DNA of 64,000 nt from Spodoptera frugiperda (lineage: Eukaryota; Arthropoda; Insecta; Lepidoptera; Noctuidae): assembly GCF_023101765.2 (NCBI RefSeq), contig NC_064224.1:10062103-10126102 (forward strand), in the 5' to 3' direction. Shown in pieces: positions 47,901 to 61,590 of this stretch. The translations under genes were made by a program, and so were the position numbers. The number at the start of each line of letters is the position of its first letter. The first letter of the stretch is position 1. The notes beneath the pieces are model-generated. The model did not search any database. It was not told the DNA's origin and was given only the letters and a program-made list of their open reading frames with translations.

Positions 47901-50900
47901 TATGTCTGTGAGATTAACAAAAATTAAGGCAAGGCAATATGAAGCACAGTTTGTTATTTAAGACAATTATTTCGAATGAGAATCGAATCTGCAACACGCT
48001 GTACTGTAGCAAACTTAGTCACTACGCCAAGTATAATTATAAAAGAATATACAAACACACGTGGAGGACCAAGGGGGAGGCCTTTGTTCAGCAGTGGACG
48101 TCTCTCGGCTGATGATGATGATGATACAAACACAATTAAAATGTATATAACCTAGGCTATTTAAATGTGTACAATAAAGCATATATAAATAAATAAGTAA
48201 AATAAATAAACACTAAGTTAACAAACAAATCTATTTCTTCTTTCTTCTCTATTCTACTGCTTCTCTTCTCTTCTGTCGTTGTGTTAGCCTCAAAGAAGTC
48301 AACCTGACTCGATTAGGGAGTCGCGCGTACATACGGACTCCCTACTAGAGTCAATTTAACATCCATGAGCTGGGTCTTCTCTCTTCTGTCTGTTCTTCTT
48401 CTTCTTCTTGATAAGAGATACATTATTATAGATCTTAGCGTTACATTCATTTAATAGTTACTTAAATCGGCCTTTGTTGATAAGTTTTTGAAATAAACAA
48501 AATAAACATTGGTTTGAGTAATTATTAAATGTTTTTGAGTACATCGTAATATCATAGTACCATGGAAGTCCAGTTATGTATTACTTATTTAATTAGGTAA
48601 ATATTTCTTTATCTTTTCTTTAGTTTTTAAACGTTCAATCTCATTAAACTAAATGTATTTTTTTTTATTTATTTATATTAGTAATATGTTATGAGTACCT
48701 AATTGAACTCTCGTTACACATTATTAGTTTGTATGGCTACACGTCATGCCTTCACTTCAACATTAATTGCTAATATAAAAATTAGAACCATTCGAGTTAA
48801 CATTAAAGAGCCGGCTGATGCCGATCCGGAGCTGCGGACTACCTAGCGGGTTACCGAAGCTCCGGCTCGAAAAGCAGGAGTAGGAACGGGATGGTTTTTT
48901 AGTCAGTAAGAGTCTGACGTTCCCTCTTGCCTCACCTAAGTCAAGGGAAGTGAGAAGTCATTGGATGATTTCCCCTTTTAAAAATAAAAACTAAAATTAA
49001 CTACACGACTAAAACAGCCTCCGTTCACCAACAGCAGTATCAATAAATAGCAATAAACATCTACAACGAGGTTTAGGATAGTGATAAAAGTTTCGAATAT
49101 CAAAGTCGTGACTATCATTAACCGTTCTGATGCCTTCCAATTTGGCCAAGATTGCCGCGTGGGGCGCACTAAACGTGTTATGAAACTCATCTGGACACAA
49201 ATTGAGCGGCCACTGGGATGTACTCGTATTTAGATGTATAGATAGATAGATAGCTTCTACGGTTTTTATTCAATAGTTATCCGGCTGAGGGCTAAGTTTG
49301 GGAAGATACGGCACGGCTTGATGGTAACTTGTAACTAAGAATTGATTGAAAAACTGACGTAACTAAAGAATATAAGCGGGTGGCCAAACGCAAACTTATC
49401 AACGTTAAATATATATCTTACGCGCTCTTTTTCACAGGATTACATTTACAATACACTACAAAGCACATACACTTCGCTAAACTTTTCAACGCCTGCTCGA
49501 AATTGGATGTTTTTATTTTGTATTCCTTATTGTTAGGAGAAGGTTTGTATAAAAAAAATATAGAAAAGACTTGCTGTTCGTTAGTCTCGCTAAAACTCGA
49601 GAACTGCTGGACCGATTTGGCAGATTTTGGTCTTGAACTATTTGTGGTACAGGGAAGGTTTAAATGTGAGAAAAAAATGTTGGAGGCGTTAAGAACATAA
49701 CGAAAATTTTGACTATGAATTCTGCCCTTTTTGTATAATACATAATATAATTTGCATGTATCTATTTATTTAGAATATGTCCATTTATGAAAGACAGCAA
49801 GCTCTGACTAAAACATTTCACTTCTAGCGACAAGTAAAATTATACAACAAAAAACACCCTTTACAGCCCGTTTATTCTCCATTATTGTCTCCGAGCTGTT
49901 CATGTGTACAACATAAACACACGCTGTATAATATACCATGTGTGTGTGTGTGTGTATGTGTGTGTGTGTGTCATGCGGAAAATTGCTGTAAAGACTTTTA
50001 CAGTTCGTCGCCCATATTATAATGTAATGGTTTCGCGTTTCTTGTGTGTAAGCGAATATTTACTTTATTTTCTGTCGTATCGAGGTTAAAAGGAGTTGAT
50101 TGTACTTACTCGTAGATACTTACGCTTATGGAAATAAAAGTCGTAGGTACTGAGTTGTTGTGTTTATGGCCCCGTATATGGGTATAAGGGCGACATTATT
50201 GGTTGGATTTTTGGTAAGGTTTACAAAGTAATCTTGAGATATCAAGAATAACATAGAATTCATGAAATCAATATCTGCAAAGGAATATCAATCTAGTGAC
50301 GAATGAGTACGATTCAATTTCTATTGAACTTCCTTAACAGCACAATAATGTAATGCGTAGAAGTAGACATATAAATGCATCATAGCACACAAGTAGGTGC
50401 CTTCACCCCTTCACCCCTCACCCCTCACCCCTCGCATACAATGACGTTATAATTGGACAAGACCTTTCTACACACAAACACAAATTACGTCATCATTGTT
50501 TGTATAACGCACGCACACATATGCAAATATAGTTGCGTGTGTAAACATATACAGTACAAGGCGATAAATATTGCATATCTACCTTTGATGAGAGACAATC
50601 GATTAAGTGACCATGATAGGTACTACTCATGATTATACATCATCAGCCTATAAGTGGCCACTGCTGACCAAAGCCTCTTCACACACGGAGAAGGTTTGAG
50701 CATTAATCATCACGCTTGCTCAATACGGGTTGGCGATTTCAAACTTATAATTAGAAATTTATAAGCCCAGGTTACACCGTTTGTCAGTTGTGTCTAAATA
50801 ATCTTAGAAAGTACATATAACTCAGAAAAAGTCACATTGGTACTTGCTGTTTTCAGGTTTCGAACCCGCACTCTTATGAATGAGTCTTAAGCCTCTGGGC

Positions 50901-53900
50901 CACCATGACGTTACTCATGATTATGAAGTATAGTCCTCGAATCAGAAAAAAAAAGCAACAACGTTTTCTATAAACAAATGATAGCAATATCAGACAAAAT
51001 TGTCCTTTCCTAAAAGTCGTGCAATATTTATCGCCGGGTACTGTAACACTGTATAATATGTGTATGTGTGTGAAATTGCCATAAGATCATTTATCCTCAC
51101 ATCGACACATCGTTACAGTGACGCGTGTGTATGTGTGTGTTATGGTGGAAAATTGCTATGTGCAAGTTTATGGGGCGCATGGCTTTGGAAAATGACGTGT
51201 AAAACGTTCGCGACGTACAGTTTGCATAAACAGGGATTTCTGCGACTTTTTATGGGGAACACAGACGTTGACATACCCTGTACTTACTTTAGTATTTATT
51301 AAAGTTTGCATGTACTTTGTGTCGTGTATATTGGGCTGTTCCGTTAGGCATAGTTTGTAGTAAATTGTTGTTTTAGTTTACTTTTAAACATATTCACAAG
51401 GTCGCTAGTGTGACTGCTGGACAAGGGGTCTCGGGTTTGATTCCCGGGTCGGACAAAGTATTACTAGGCTTTTTTCAGTTTTTAGAAAAGTTAGTAGTAG
51501 CACGGAGTCTGGAATTATGCCCAGTATATGGCAATAGGTTCACCGCCTATTACATAGGACTTATAACACAAATGGTGAAAAGTGTGTGTACATTATATAG
51601 CGGCATTACGTGCCGTAATGTGCACCTCTGCCTACCTCTTCGGGGATAAAAGGCGTGATGTTGCTTTAAACATATTGTATTGCGTAGTAGTTAACTATGT
51701 TCTTATCACCATCGCTCGATACATAGATCGTGTTGTTTTATCGTTTCATTTCGAAGTGTTGGCTCGAGGCGGCTTATCTGCGATAATGACTACATTATTG
51801 CAATAATGAACTATACTTGGTTTGTGTTGCAACAGCTTTTTGTTTCAGGATCATTTTAGAATTGTAACTAGAAAATACTGTATTGATAGTTGATAGTAAC
51901 GCCTGATTCTATTCTATATCAGGTAATTATTTTCTTCAATAGATAATGTTTTAATGGTTGATTAATTCATACTTTTTTTCTATGTATTTATATAATTAAT
52001 AAACATCAACGTAATTGGTGTACATATATAGAAAAAAAACATACTGGCCGAATTGAGAACCTCCTACTATTTGGGAAGTCGGTTAATTAGTCTTATTTCC
52101 TCTGGATCGGTAACCAAATCATTTCTCTACGGTACGTATGCAAAAACTTTTACTCCTATTTTATAAGACTTGTGTTATAAAGACTCTTTAACTTTCGAAA
52201 AACTGAAAATTTCGAATACCATAAATAGTATATAGGTATTAGGTATACCCAACCAATTCCAAAGAAATTGCGCTTAAGATTGATCTTCACTACACTATTC
52301 AATTCCCAGTAACTAGCATCCAGGCGACGCTACACGTAACAAGCCTCGTAACTCGATCTAACAATATTAAAGCGCTCATGTAATCATATTTGTTGTCGCT
52401 ACTGACAGCGTGCGGCGAGCCTAATGGATCGGAAGTGTCGCCAACGAGTCCACCGCTGCCCTCGCCGATACTTTGTTTTGATACCTCCTCACGGCTCATG
52501 GGCGCCTGGTACATCAACTGGGAAAGAGGTTTTATGTTCTATCGTGATATTGGGAAATATTGTTGAATTATTTTTTATGTACACAAGGTTACTGATATGA
52601 TGAAGCTCAGTATATCAAGTTACTATAAATTGATGAATTATTTCATCTTTTGATTTAAGTGAAACGTTTAAACTAGTCTAGTGTTTCTTTCTATAATACG
52701 TTGCTTTTTGTTTAATTTTAAAATCAATTTAGGTCTGTTTTCATAAATACAAAACAGACAGCTTTGTTTATACAGAAACTACGAGTCATGCAACATTGTT
52801 TTAGTCTCTATAAAATTTAAGTATCTGATCACACAAACAGACTTCGATAGTAGATCGTTTTAAGTTCTACCAAAACTCTTGTTTTCGAGTTAAACTCGTA
52901 TCAATGTCCTTAGTTCCCCAAATATCTTACTAATTCGAAATCAAAGGGTTTCCGCAGAGGGAGTGTATTTCCAGAGCTTTAGCGAATAAAATTCAAATCA
53001 AACAGCTGCTTGTTAATAGGCAATTTAAAGCTAATTGATTGGAAAGCGGATAATCACCAGCTGGGACAGACGGTCTATAATCGCTCGCCCGGAGAATTAC
53101 AAATAAAGGCCAGGCGTTTGGCACGATTGACAGTCTTTGGCATAGCATTTTGACCCTTATGGCTAGGTGATGTTGAGGAAATATTGTCATTTTAAAACTA
53201 TGTCAAAAAGTAAGTATTCTCGTCTAAGTACGATTTAACGACGAAAGTATTTATTCAATAATTCCGAATACTGAATAATGTACAACGTCTATCATAATGA
53301 AAATGATTAGGCTGTCCGTTGCCAATAACCGTTTAATAAATAATTTACGTAAAGGCTGGCAACACTCACGCACTGTGTTGCCAGTCACGCGACAACAATT
53401 AATGTTTTACGTCGATTTGTTAGTAACTGGCGCACTTATAGTTCATTCGGGTTAATGAACTTAATAACTAGTCGTTGTACAACTGTGAACTACCCTTTTA
53501 TGTCTCGCTCACTACAATAAAACTTGTTTCCTATTTGGAATTAAAACAAAACGTCGTTTTATTATCTTTACTCATTATTTTGTGTGCTATTCTTAGCCCC
53601 ATTTTTGTTCGTGTGTAGTAATTATAGTAGCTTACAGCAATTTCCACGAAACAACTGATACTGAAACAATTGGTGTGCTTCTCACGAACTAAATACAAAG
53701 ATAATTTGTGTGTTTTACAAGTAAAGTACCAGGGCACCATAACGTAAAGATAGCTAAACTATACTTAAACAAACGAAACACGATAATAAAGAAGTAGGAA
53801 GTACAACTTCATTCGACAGCAATTAAATAGAAGAAAAGTTTTATTGCGATAACATGGGATTTATTAATGAGATCAAGTCAAGGTACCAGGCGTTCATAAT

Positions 53901-56900
53901 CTGCGCGGAGTTTAGCTTCACTTAATTAAGGGCTCGTCATCAAAGTCCGGCGGCGCTCCGTCACGTTCACGCGAACATTCGCTACAAGTTGCCATAACTC
54001 GCGTAAAAGTTTCCCAACTGCAAGTTTTAATTGTAGGGTCAGGCAGGGCAGGGCGGCAGGGAGGGCCTCACTCCGAGAGGGAATGTAATGTTAATAGTAC
54101 GGCCACTGGAATAAGTGCTTTTATTAAAAGCCGATGGGGGAATACGATTCCAAGGTTTTTATTGTCCTTTTAAGAATGTTCCGTTTAATTAGAAGGGTGA
54201 GTTCCTTCGCACATTATTATATCGCTGTTACGACGAATGATGCCTCCCATTGTGTTGCACGGTTATTGGAAGCGTTACTCGATTTCAAATCGATGTTTCA
54301 TTTGCAAATTTTATGATTATCGACTCGATTTCCGCGTATACTTTAACAAACATTAACTTTTGAATTGCAATTTTGAAATGGGAAAGAGAATCGACATTTA
54401 AAATGATACGCTGTTTACTCGCGACGTCAATTTTGTCAATGGATGGACAAACGTCTTGTTCGTACATACTAATATTTTGAGTCGTATACCGTAGTTATTT
54501 GATGTCACTACAGAGATATATGGCAGTTGTATAGAAAAAACAAAGCCACATCAGATTTTCCTCAACGCTCCGGTATTCAAACAGCATCAACATGATTTGT
54601 GTGGACGCAGCCAAGGTCCCGGTGTCGCGAGGGAAACGTATCGCGTTACAACTCTTTGTCTCAACCTACAACGCTTTCTAAACATTCATTTCCCTCAATT
54701 CGGTTTCATATTCAACCATAACTGTAATAAGAACCCTGTTTCTTTATGAATATTTTCAAAATTATAAATTATAATTATAGTTGAAACAATAGGAAAAGAT
54801 GAAGGTAGCATATTTGGTCTGTCTCAATAAGGACACTCGAAAAAAACTTAGCGTAGCTTAAGTCTTTGACTGCCAATAGAAAACTGTTGAAGGCAAATCC
54901 TCCGCTAACGTCGGTCACCGGTGACCCCCGTGGCGTTTGTGTTAAAAGTATAAATGATTGGACTACCATTTATACATGACTATTGTAATTATAACAAAAG
55001 AAAGTTCTAAGTACTTACGTCTACTAATACTAAAGGTGAGGGAACGTGAGATCACATCATAAGAGCAAGCGATTCATTTTGAACCAAGAAATCGCTACCG
55101 CTCATGCCTCCGACTCCTCGACACCCAACTTGAAATTACGGAGGGTCCTTTGACGGAGCCATTTAGGGTACAAATTTTATTAGCGATGGAAAGCGTTGGA
55201 ACACTTCGGTGGAGCGGGCGGTGCCGTAATGGCGAACCTAATAGTCCAACCCGGCGAGTAATGTAAGTGTTACAGTTTTAAAGTGTCGCCAATTATTATA
55301 GCCTGTGTAGATATTTGCAGAGATACCGGCTTGTTGTGGTACCAGGAGTGGATGCTTCGGTAACTGGAGACTAATGTCCTGGTTGATGAGGTTTCTTCAG
55401 TAGTATGATTTTATGGTTTGAAGGCAGAAGTACAAATGATCGGACCTGATGGTCAGTTATTATGAGAAAATTATTGGGTGCCTTTATATCGTCAGTTGAA
55501 TTTAACTGAAATCAATTAAGAAACGATATCGTGCAGTCCATAGGAAGATATATCAAATTAGAGTCATTTCTAACCTATCGAATAGGTTCTAAGTGTCACA
55601 AAACATATCCTTCATCACTAACAGTTTGAAATCTCCAAGTCAGGGGTTACAGAGGACGCAGCGCTTCGAAGACACCGGAGCCAATGATTCGCCAACCAAT
55701 CTCCAATCTCCAATCTAGTTCTTTCTAATTTAAGTCACTTTCCTTGCGGTGGTTTCTGGGCTTTTTGCGCGCGTAAATTGCCCATAATTTGACGCGAGAG
55801 CTGCACAATGGCTGGCGCGGCAAATTACGCGGAAAGTGCCACTCCGTCTTTATACCGGTTACAGGCAAGTTAGGGGGGAGGGGGAGTTAGTGGTACTTAT
55901 TTTTATGGAAAAATGTAGTAGAGTAGTGCATGTATGGAGGTTAAGTGGAGTTAGTTAGGTGGAAGCTGGACTACTTTATGGTGCATTTGGAATATGAAAT
56001 GCTTTGGAGGTTTCGTGGGGTGGAACAAACCCGAGTGATCCAGAGGCGGCTTTTAAATTAATAATTATTTTCTAGGTATTGCAACTTAATTATTTACATT
56101 CTCGAATTGGCAAAGCCTTTGAAAATGCCTATTCAATGACAGAATTCTGACGATACGAATATTTGACGATAGGAGAATTCTAAATATTAGCATATCCACA
56201 CGCCACTATATACTCATGTATATATGTATGTATGTATGTACGTCTAGTATTTGCGTGAGCCTAGCTGCCTAGCAAGGTGCAGTAATTATGCAAATGGACG
56301 GCAGGTGGCGCCACCGGCACAGTTTGCCATTCCATTTGCAAAATTCAATCTATGTTTCTGTGCAATTGTAATTTCTCATGTCTGTGTGTTCCTCGGAGCG
56401 TCTGTGTGCATACTTCACTATATTGAATATGAAGCAAATATTAAATATACTCTCATTACTTTGAAATATTGCTGGTATATTCAAGTTTAACTCATATTCA
56501 CATATGGAGCGTAGATATATTATAATAGTCTTTTGATAAAGTTCTAGTGGGTTGAGCATAGTAGGCTTTAACATTTTTAATTATCCATTCATATTATTAC
56601 TAGTGTAATTTCATTACATTATTTTTCAATTGAATTAATTCTAAACAAAATATATTTTATTCAACCTATAACAAAGTTAGTTTGTAACATAAATAAATAC
56701 TAAACTGGCAGTTTCATAAATGCTCTTCCGCAAGAAGCTCGAATTCAGTTTCATCACATTTCATAGCAGCACATCATGAAATATTTCAGCCGCTAACTTT
56801 AAACACAAAGTAGCTAAAGCTAAGGATTTATTCAAAAGCTTTGAAACGCTAAAAGCTCCTGAAAATAGTTTTCAGTAAGCACTCCACGTGTTTGTGGTTA

Positions 56901-59466
56901 TTTATTTATTTTGGCATAAAACGTGTGAAATTATTAATGGGAAAGTTTGAGGAAGTGGAAATATTTTATCATCATAATACCAGTAATGGAGCTATTTAGA
57001 CCTGAACCACTAAGTAAGGAAGTATGTTCTCTGAAAATATTGAACCTAAATAAATTGTATGTCGAGAATATTTACTCATACGTAAGCGTGGAACATTTTT
57101 TGTCGCGTGTACCTCGGCAACCCTCTCGTGTGAGCTCGATACCAGATGAATTTTAAGCGTTTCTTTCTACCGCGGAAATTGAATTTCCTTCAAAAAGGAA
57201 CATAGCGGAACCTTCTCAACTTAATCCCGTTACATACACGATGTTGTTTGTAAATCGTCGCCGGCTATACAAGGTGTTTGCGTAGCGCCACGCGACGACC
57301 AATCGCTCCCCTTTAATCTCGTGCGCAAACATTGTGCGCCTAGATTATATTGTTTCGTATTAATAATGCTCTCCATACACCCTCTATATTCTCATACTCT
57401 GTTCAGATGTGTACAGTTTTCAGTACATTTGCAGCAAAACACCAGGATTAACGAATGTAATGGGAGTTTTTGGATAATTAATTAAACTTAATTGTTATAA
57501 TCCTCGTTACTACCAGTACTAAGTACCGAAATGTTTATTTTTTTGAACGCTAACCGCGAGGCGTTAAATTAATGGATATAATTAGTTTAATGTCCATGGC
57601 ACATTTTCATTTTTCACATTTTTATCTCTCTCCTTCCGGCCGGATGGAAAGTAATACGGTCCAAATAAAAAACGGTCAAGTACGACGTCATTAAATTACG
57701 AGTTCCGTATAAAAATATATATCTGCATAATTTTAATGGGTTTTAATTTGAACTTAGGTACCGACATAAAGATCCCTTATCTCAATAATATTTTACGTTT
57801 ACTGCAATGACTATAAAATTGTTATTGTCATAAAATATCAAACGTAAATATATTTTACGTTATCCTAAATATTATGCAAAAGCCATCTCTCTCATTGGTT
57901 GTTTCTCAGCAGAATTTGTTTTATTACTCCGCAGTGGAATATCTGAGACATAACTAGCGCGGGCCGATCAAGTGCGCAGCGCCACGTATTTCACACCAAC
58001 AGCCGAAGGAATGCGAACGATTCATAATATTCTATATTAAATTCCGTCCGATATCACCCCTATTATTTACCCCAATGCCTTAATAAAGCGGCGAACGGAA
58101 TCTTCAATTACAGCCTCACACTGAGCACCACGGAACCCCGTAAAAATGTCGTGGTCCGCATGCCGCGGCCCGTGGGGATTATTAGGATTTTTTAATTAAA
58201 AATAAGTGAAACCGGCCGCGCATCTTTTGTTTTGTAAATGAAGACGCGATTATATCCCGGCCGCGATTTATGTCAGTTTTTACGTGGTTTTAGCTCAATT
58301 TAAATGTTATAAAGGCGGTCTTAAAGAGATTTTTTAATTAGCCCGGACAACTTGCCGGCTTTTTACGTTTCTGAGAGTTTCACAGACGATATTTTCATTG
58401 CAAAATTATCCTTGACACACTTCGAGGTGGTTCAGCGTTACTCTGGAGCTCACAGAATTAAGTGGAGCTTCTTGATAACTTTGTTTTACAAGCGATCTGT
58501 CTCAGTTACGTAGCTTAGATATTTAAACTTGACGCACTTTTATAAATGAATACAAAGCCTCGTTGCGTTGATTTATCATCTTAATAAAACACGGGCGAGT
58601 TATATAAATATTGAAAGCAATTACCATAAATAAAGCACTCAATTTTGCCAGTCAATTACCGAAACACAGAAATATAAAGGTGATCCCACACTAGAGCCGG
58701 CGGAGCGCTCTCGACGCGTCGAACAAATTATCTGACATGTGTGGAAGGGCCGTGGAGGGCGCTTGACATACTTCCGCGGATCTGAATTAATTGTCGAGTC
58801 GTTTGTGCGACGCCGCACTGACGTGTTGTGCGGGAGATGGACAGCCGGCTGTCATGGCAGACACTAGACACCTGACCTCCTAGTTGGAACGAGTAGTTTT
58901 TCCGTGGCAGGATTTTCGATCATTTTATTTGTCATTCCAATTATATCTGAACTGCTTCAATGCTTGACGTAAATACCCTTTTAGCCCAGTCTTTTTTTTT
59001 TAAGTCCAGTGTCCAATTACTTATCCTTTTGCGAGGCGAGAAGTGTGCTTACTCAAACGCTACTCAATAAGACGCTCTCAAATGTAGTTCTGTCACTATC
59101 AATTCTTTATAAAATGACAGAGATAGCAAGATATTTAAGTACAACTTAAAATTGAATACCGTTTGAGTATTCGGGCATTATTGACTAAAAACTACCCCGT
59201 TCCTACTCCTGCTTTTCGAACCGGGGCTCCGGTAAACCCGCTAGGTAGTCCGCAGATTTGTATAGCCAAGTCTTGGTACCTGTCTCCTGCCTATTGACTC
59301 ACCTTATCCCTGATCTCCTGGCGCATCTTCTCGCGCTCCTCCTCCATCTTGCGGTGCTTCTCCTTGCGCCTCTCCTCGGCCTCGCGGATGGCCTCTTGCC
59401 GTTCGCGTTCTGCTTCCTCCTCCTTTTCCTTATCGTCGCTGTCATCACCGTCACCACCCACTGCCC
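44912..59466 (-). CDS. cpx: Complexin, 3' part of the gene (5' coding exon outside the window)
   Basis: Small presynaptic protein that binds assembled SNARE complexes, clamping spontaneous and promoting evoked vesicle fusion. Exons in transcript order (minus strand): 59466-59303, 45201-45069, 44985-44912, all GT/AG and in phase (2, then 0, then 1). The first begins AVGGDGDDSDDKEKEEEAER and contains the accessory and central SNARE-binding helix (RKMEEEREKMRQEIRDK). The second begins YKIPKKEEVVEQQQ and carries NPLMRKKKTPEELAAEAE. The last encodes the amphipathic C-terminus ending KCVMQ-stop, a CAAX box for farnesylation. Insect complexins begin with an exon encoding about 20 residues; it was not found up to 64000, so it must lie further right. 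Intron 1 exceeds 4.5 kb and the next intron is 14.1 kb. Confidence 0.93.
45202..46590. other. Complexin intron, distal part
   Basis: AT-rich intron. A GC-moderate block at 45594-45776 contains short open frames on the minus strand without a recognisable domain. Nothing else is called. Confidence 0.4.
46591..46930. repeat. Diverged tandem duplication in the cpx intron
   Basis: Segments 46591-46705 and 46824-46930 align: both have (g/a)caaccctc, a gatct(c/a)at/agggttgtct core, a t(t/c)ggtattaaattag-like stretch and attgt(g/a)gtttttaaaa. They are about 230 bp apart. The copies are diverged by perhaps a quarter, yet the same blocks are kept. Confidence 0.5.
46931..48060. other. cpx intron stretch, nothing recognised
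   Basis: AT-rich sequence without coding frames, clear palindromes or known repeats. Confidence 0.35.
48061..48126 (+). mobile_element. LINE 3' tail
   Basis: aggcctttgttcagcagtgg, followed by acgtctctcggctgatgatg and gat repeats, is the typical 3' end of a lepidopteran non-LTR retrotransposon. Only the tail remains. Confidence 0.5.
48127..48814. other. cpx intron stretch with pyrimidine-rich tracts
   Basis: Includes ctt/tct-rich runs around 48235-48275 and 48365-48412 (a tct microsatellite). No gene or element otherwise recognised. Confidence 0.4.
48815..48985. repeat. 'ccccgttcctactcctgctt' family, copy 2 (reverse)
   Basis: Contains gaaaagcaggagtaggaacg and tgcggactacctagcgggtt, reverse complements of the blocks at 20299-20428, with flanks gagtctgacgttccctcttg and gaagtcattggatgattt. 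Confidence 0.6.
49545..49760 (+). mobile_element. Degraded interspersed repeat with LINE-type tail
   Basis: cgttagtctcgctaaaactc, gagaactgctggaccgattt and gaaggtttaaatgtgag are recurrent in lepidopteran repeats. The partial open frame at 49380-49700 runs through it by chance. No terminal structure seen. Confidence 0.4.
49939..49972. repeat. (TG)n microsatellite
   Basis: tg units with a single ta interruption. A second, shorter imperfect tg tract lies at 51123-51142, and cacccct repeats at 50401-50434. Confidence 0.9.
50641..50910 (+). mobile_element. LINE-derived repeat, copy 1
   Basis: tggccactgctgaccaaagc, cacggagaaggtttgagcat and tcacgcttgctcaatacggg form a 3' segment widespread in moth genomes. 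It continues to a cgaacccgcactcttatg motif. Related to 63424-63508. Confidence 0.5.
51395..51664 (+). mobile_element. tRNA-related SINE, family 1, copy 4, with perfect 12-bp TSD
   Basis: Has gtctcgggtttgattcccgg, the body agtatatggcaataggttca and the tail tctgcctacctcttcgggga. It is flanked by exact duplications, tttaaacatatt, at 51383-51394 and 51665-51676, which fixes the element limits at 270 bp. It sits in the cpx intron, opposite to the gene. Confidence 0.85.
52485..52517 (-). CDS. Candidate alternative exon of complexin (unconfirmed)
   Basis: On the minus strand a good acceptor (cctctttcccag) is followed by an open frame of LMYQAPMSREE. A possible donor (gag|gtatca) comes after exactly 33 bp, so both ends are phase 0 and fit between the cpx exons at 59303 and 45201. 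If that donor is not used, the frame stays open for 72 codons to a stop at 52299-52301, which would make an alternative truncated C-terminus. I do not recognise the sequence. This may be chance, since 72 open codons are not rare. Confidence 0.25.
52518..59040. other. Long cpx intron stretch, no genes recognised
   Basis: About 6.5 kb with few recognisable repeats. GC content varies: moderate blocks around 53940-54080, 55160-55260, 57240-57350 and 58080-58280 alternate with AT-rich sequence. A short hairpin, ctggcaacac with gtgttgccag, lies at 53353-53382. The scarcity of repeats suggests conserved regulatory sequence, but I cannot test conservation here. Confidence 0.4.
59041..59171. repeat. 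MITE, actcaaacg family, second copy
   Basis: Has tactcaaacgctactcaata at the left and accgtttgagtattcgggc at the right as inverted ends, with the core aaaatgacagagatagcaag shared with 15743-15875. It lies about 130 bp from the complexin exon. Confidence 0.6.
59175..59255. repeat. 'ccccgttcctactcctgctt' family, copy 3
   Basis: Contains ccccgttcctactcctgctt and aacccgctaggtagtccgca. It ends only about 45 bp from the splice donor of the complexin exon at 59303. Confidence 0.6.
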
Positions 59467-61590
59467 CTGTAACAAACAGAAGATTTGTATGAAATACTTG
59501 TTCAATGAAGAAGGAAGGACAGGGAATGCTTGTACCTACATATTATTAGCACGTACTTTATTGGTTAGTTTCATAAAGAAGAGCGATTCGTGTTCACAAT
59601 TGTAAAGTATGGAAATAAAATTGTCACCAAAATTACTACACTATTACCAGTAGATTAAGGGCTAGTTTCCCAATGTCTGGATAGTCGCTATGTATTAGAT
59701 TACTTTGACATAAGAACGTAATTTGTATGCCCTATCTGTCATATAAGTTTATCGCGCACTTAATGCAAAACAGGCGCTTATGACATATTTACATTTGGTA
59801 ATCTGTCTTTTCTATGAAGGACAAATAATTTTCTTTCAGTCCTGACAATATTTCAAGCCAAACAGTTTAATTTGACTCCATCACGTAACTCCACAGAGTA
59901 GTTGAATAAGACAGAGAGCACGTGTAGGCAGGTACATACATACATACATAGGTAAGTATATAGGTAGTAGGTAAGTACGGTTTATGTTTAAATTAGTGAA
60001 GCCTTTGTTACTACACCCCTGATTAAGTGCTCCAGTTCACTTTCAGATCTTTTGTTCATCTCACAGAACCTTGTTAAGTAATCCTCAAGTGATATTGTTG
60101 AAACAACGAAATGTTTTACGAAGGAAGTCAAATAATAAAAAAGAAAGTTCTGACAATCCACTAGGTACATATAGAAGACAAAGAAATAACTAGAAAAGAT
60201 ATTTCTCGTAATAATATAGTGGAGGAAATAACGAGAGAACTTAATGACATGTATTACGTCGAAGTAAAATAAATGTTGAACATATTGAGCGAAGCACGAG
60301 GCTACACGGCATCATTAAGTTTAAGAACTCGGTAAATTTCTAGTTTCATGCTATATTAATTTTAAATAATAAAATGAAAGCTCTGTGACAAACGAGTTTT
60401 ATATAAAAAAAATAAGAAAGAAGAACTATTTTCTTCATCAATTTAAAATTAGAAAACACATTTGCACTATCCCGAACAGCTTACGGTCGGTCTGAACCGC
60501 CTCAAACCGGTTTCATCCGGTCGAGTGGTCGATCTAACATGGCTGCTATTCAAAAATCCATTTCACGTCAATCTGAACAATTCTCACGTCGAACGCACGC
60601 GTTGGCGCGAGGAGCGCTTCGCATACAATTTTCTATTCTGTTAAAAAAAATGGCGGCAGAATTTTTTGTATTGTCTGTTCCCGTGTTTAGAATATAGTGA
60701 CAGGAACGTGCTGAGTGTTTATTGGCTTGTACGATTTGCATGTTCCGAGTTTAAATTTAAAGTCAAATATTCCAATTAAACCATAGATAGGTACTTTTGA
60801 AATGCCAACAAATAAAGAAATGATAGTCTGTCAGTCTGTCCGTCAGTGAAGCTTGCTCGTTCCAAAATGTAGCTTCGAGTTTAATAGATTTTCTATTCAG
60901 CCAACTGTCCACAAAAATAAATATAAACTTGAAATACTCTTCACGAGCCATAAAAAGTTTGGCTATATCTTTGAATATAAAAAGTAACATGAAATGGGTT
61001 TTTCATAAGCTCCTTACAAGATATTCTTGAAAGCTTAGAACTGTCTGCCATTTTCAAGATAAATGTAAAAGAGTGTTTTGGAGTGGAGACATTTCTATTT
61101 AAATGTCTACGCGATGCACGGACACTGGAGGATACAATGTGTACATGACAACAAATCACAAAAAAGTACTTTCTTATTTTAAACAAACTGTAAATGGTTT
61201 TTGAGAGAGTTTTGAAATCTAGCCAATGATGCGAGAGGATGGTTGCAGCGAAATTCTAAGATCCTATGAACCCCTAGTCTCACTTCACACACAGGAGCTC
61301 ATCTTACAAACCACACACGCACACTAAGCATTCCGACCGCCAAAAGAGTTCCACTCATTTCCATATCGGGCCGCAGCGAACAATGTCGGCCGCATTCAAT
61401 ATCGAACATAAACGAATTCCGATGGCGAGGCGTCTCAACAATTCAATTTGCTCTCGCCTCCCCAATAAATGATTCCCATTAAGAAAAAGGCGGTCGTACA
61501 TGGTGCTATAGAACCTTTAATTGATCGCTTCGTGTCTCTGACAGAATAATGAGTTCGATTCAACAATTCAAATTCAATAATTTTCGAGTG

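Noticed and set aside
49380..49700. 106-codon + strand frame
   Set aside because: Runs through a degraded interspersed repeat; no domain or start context.
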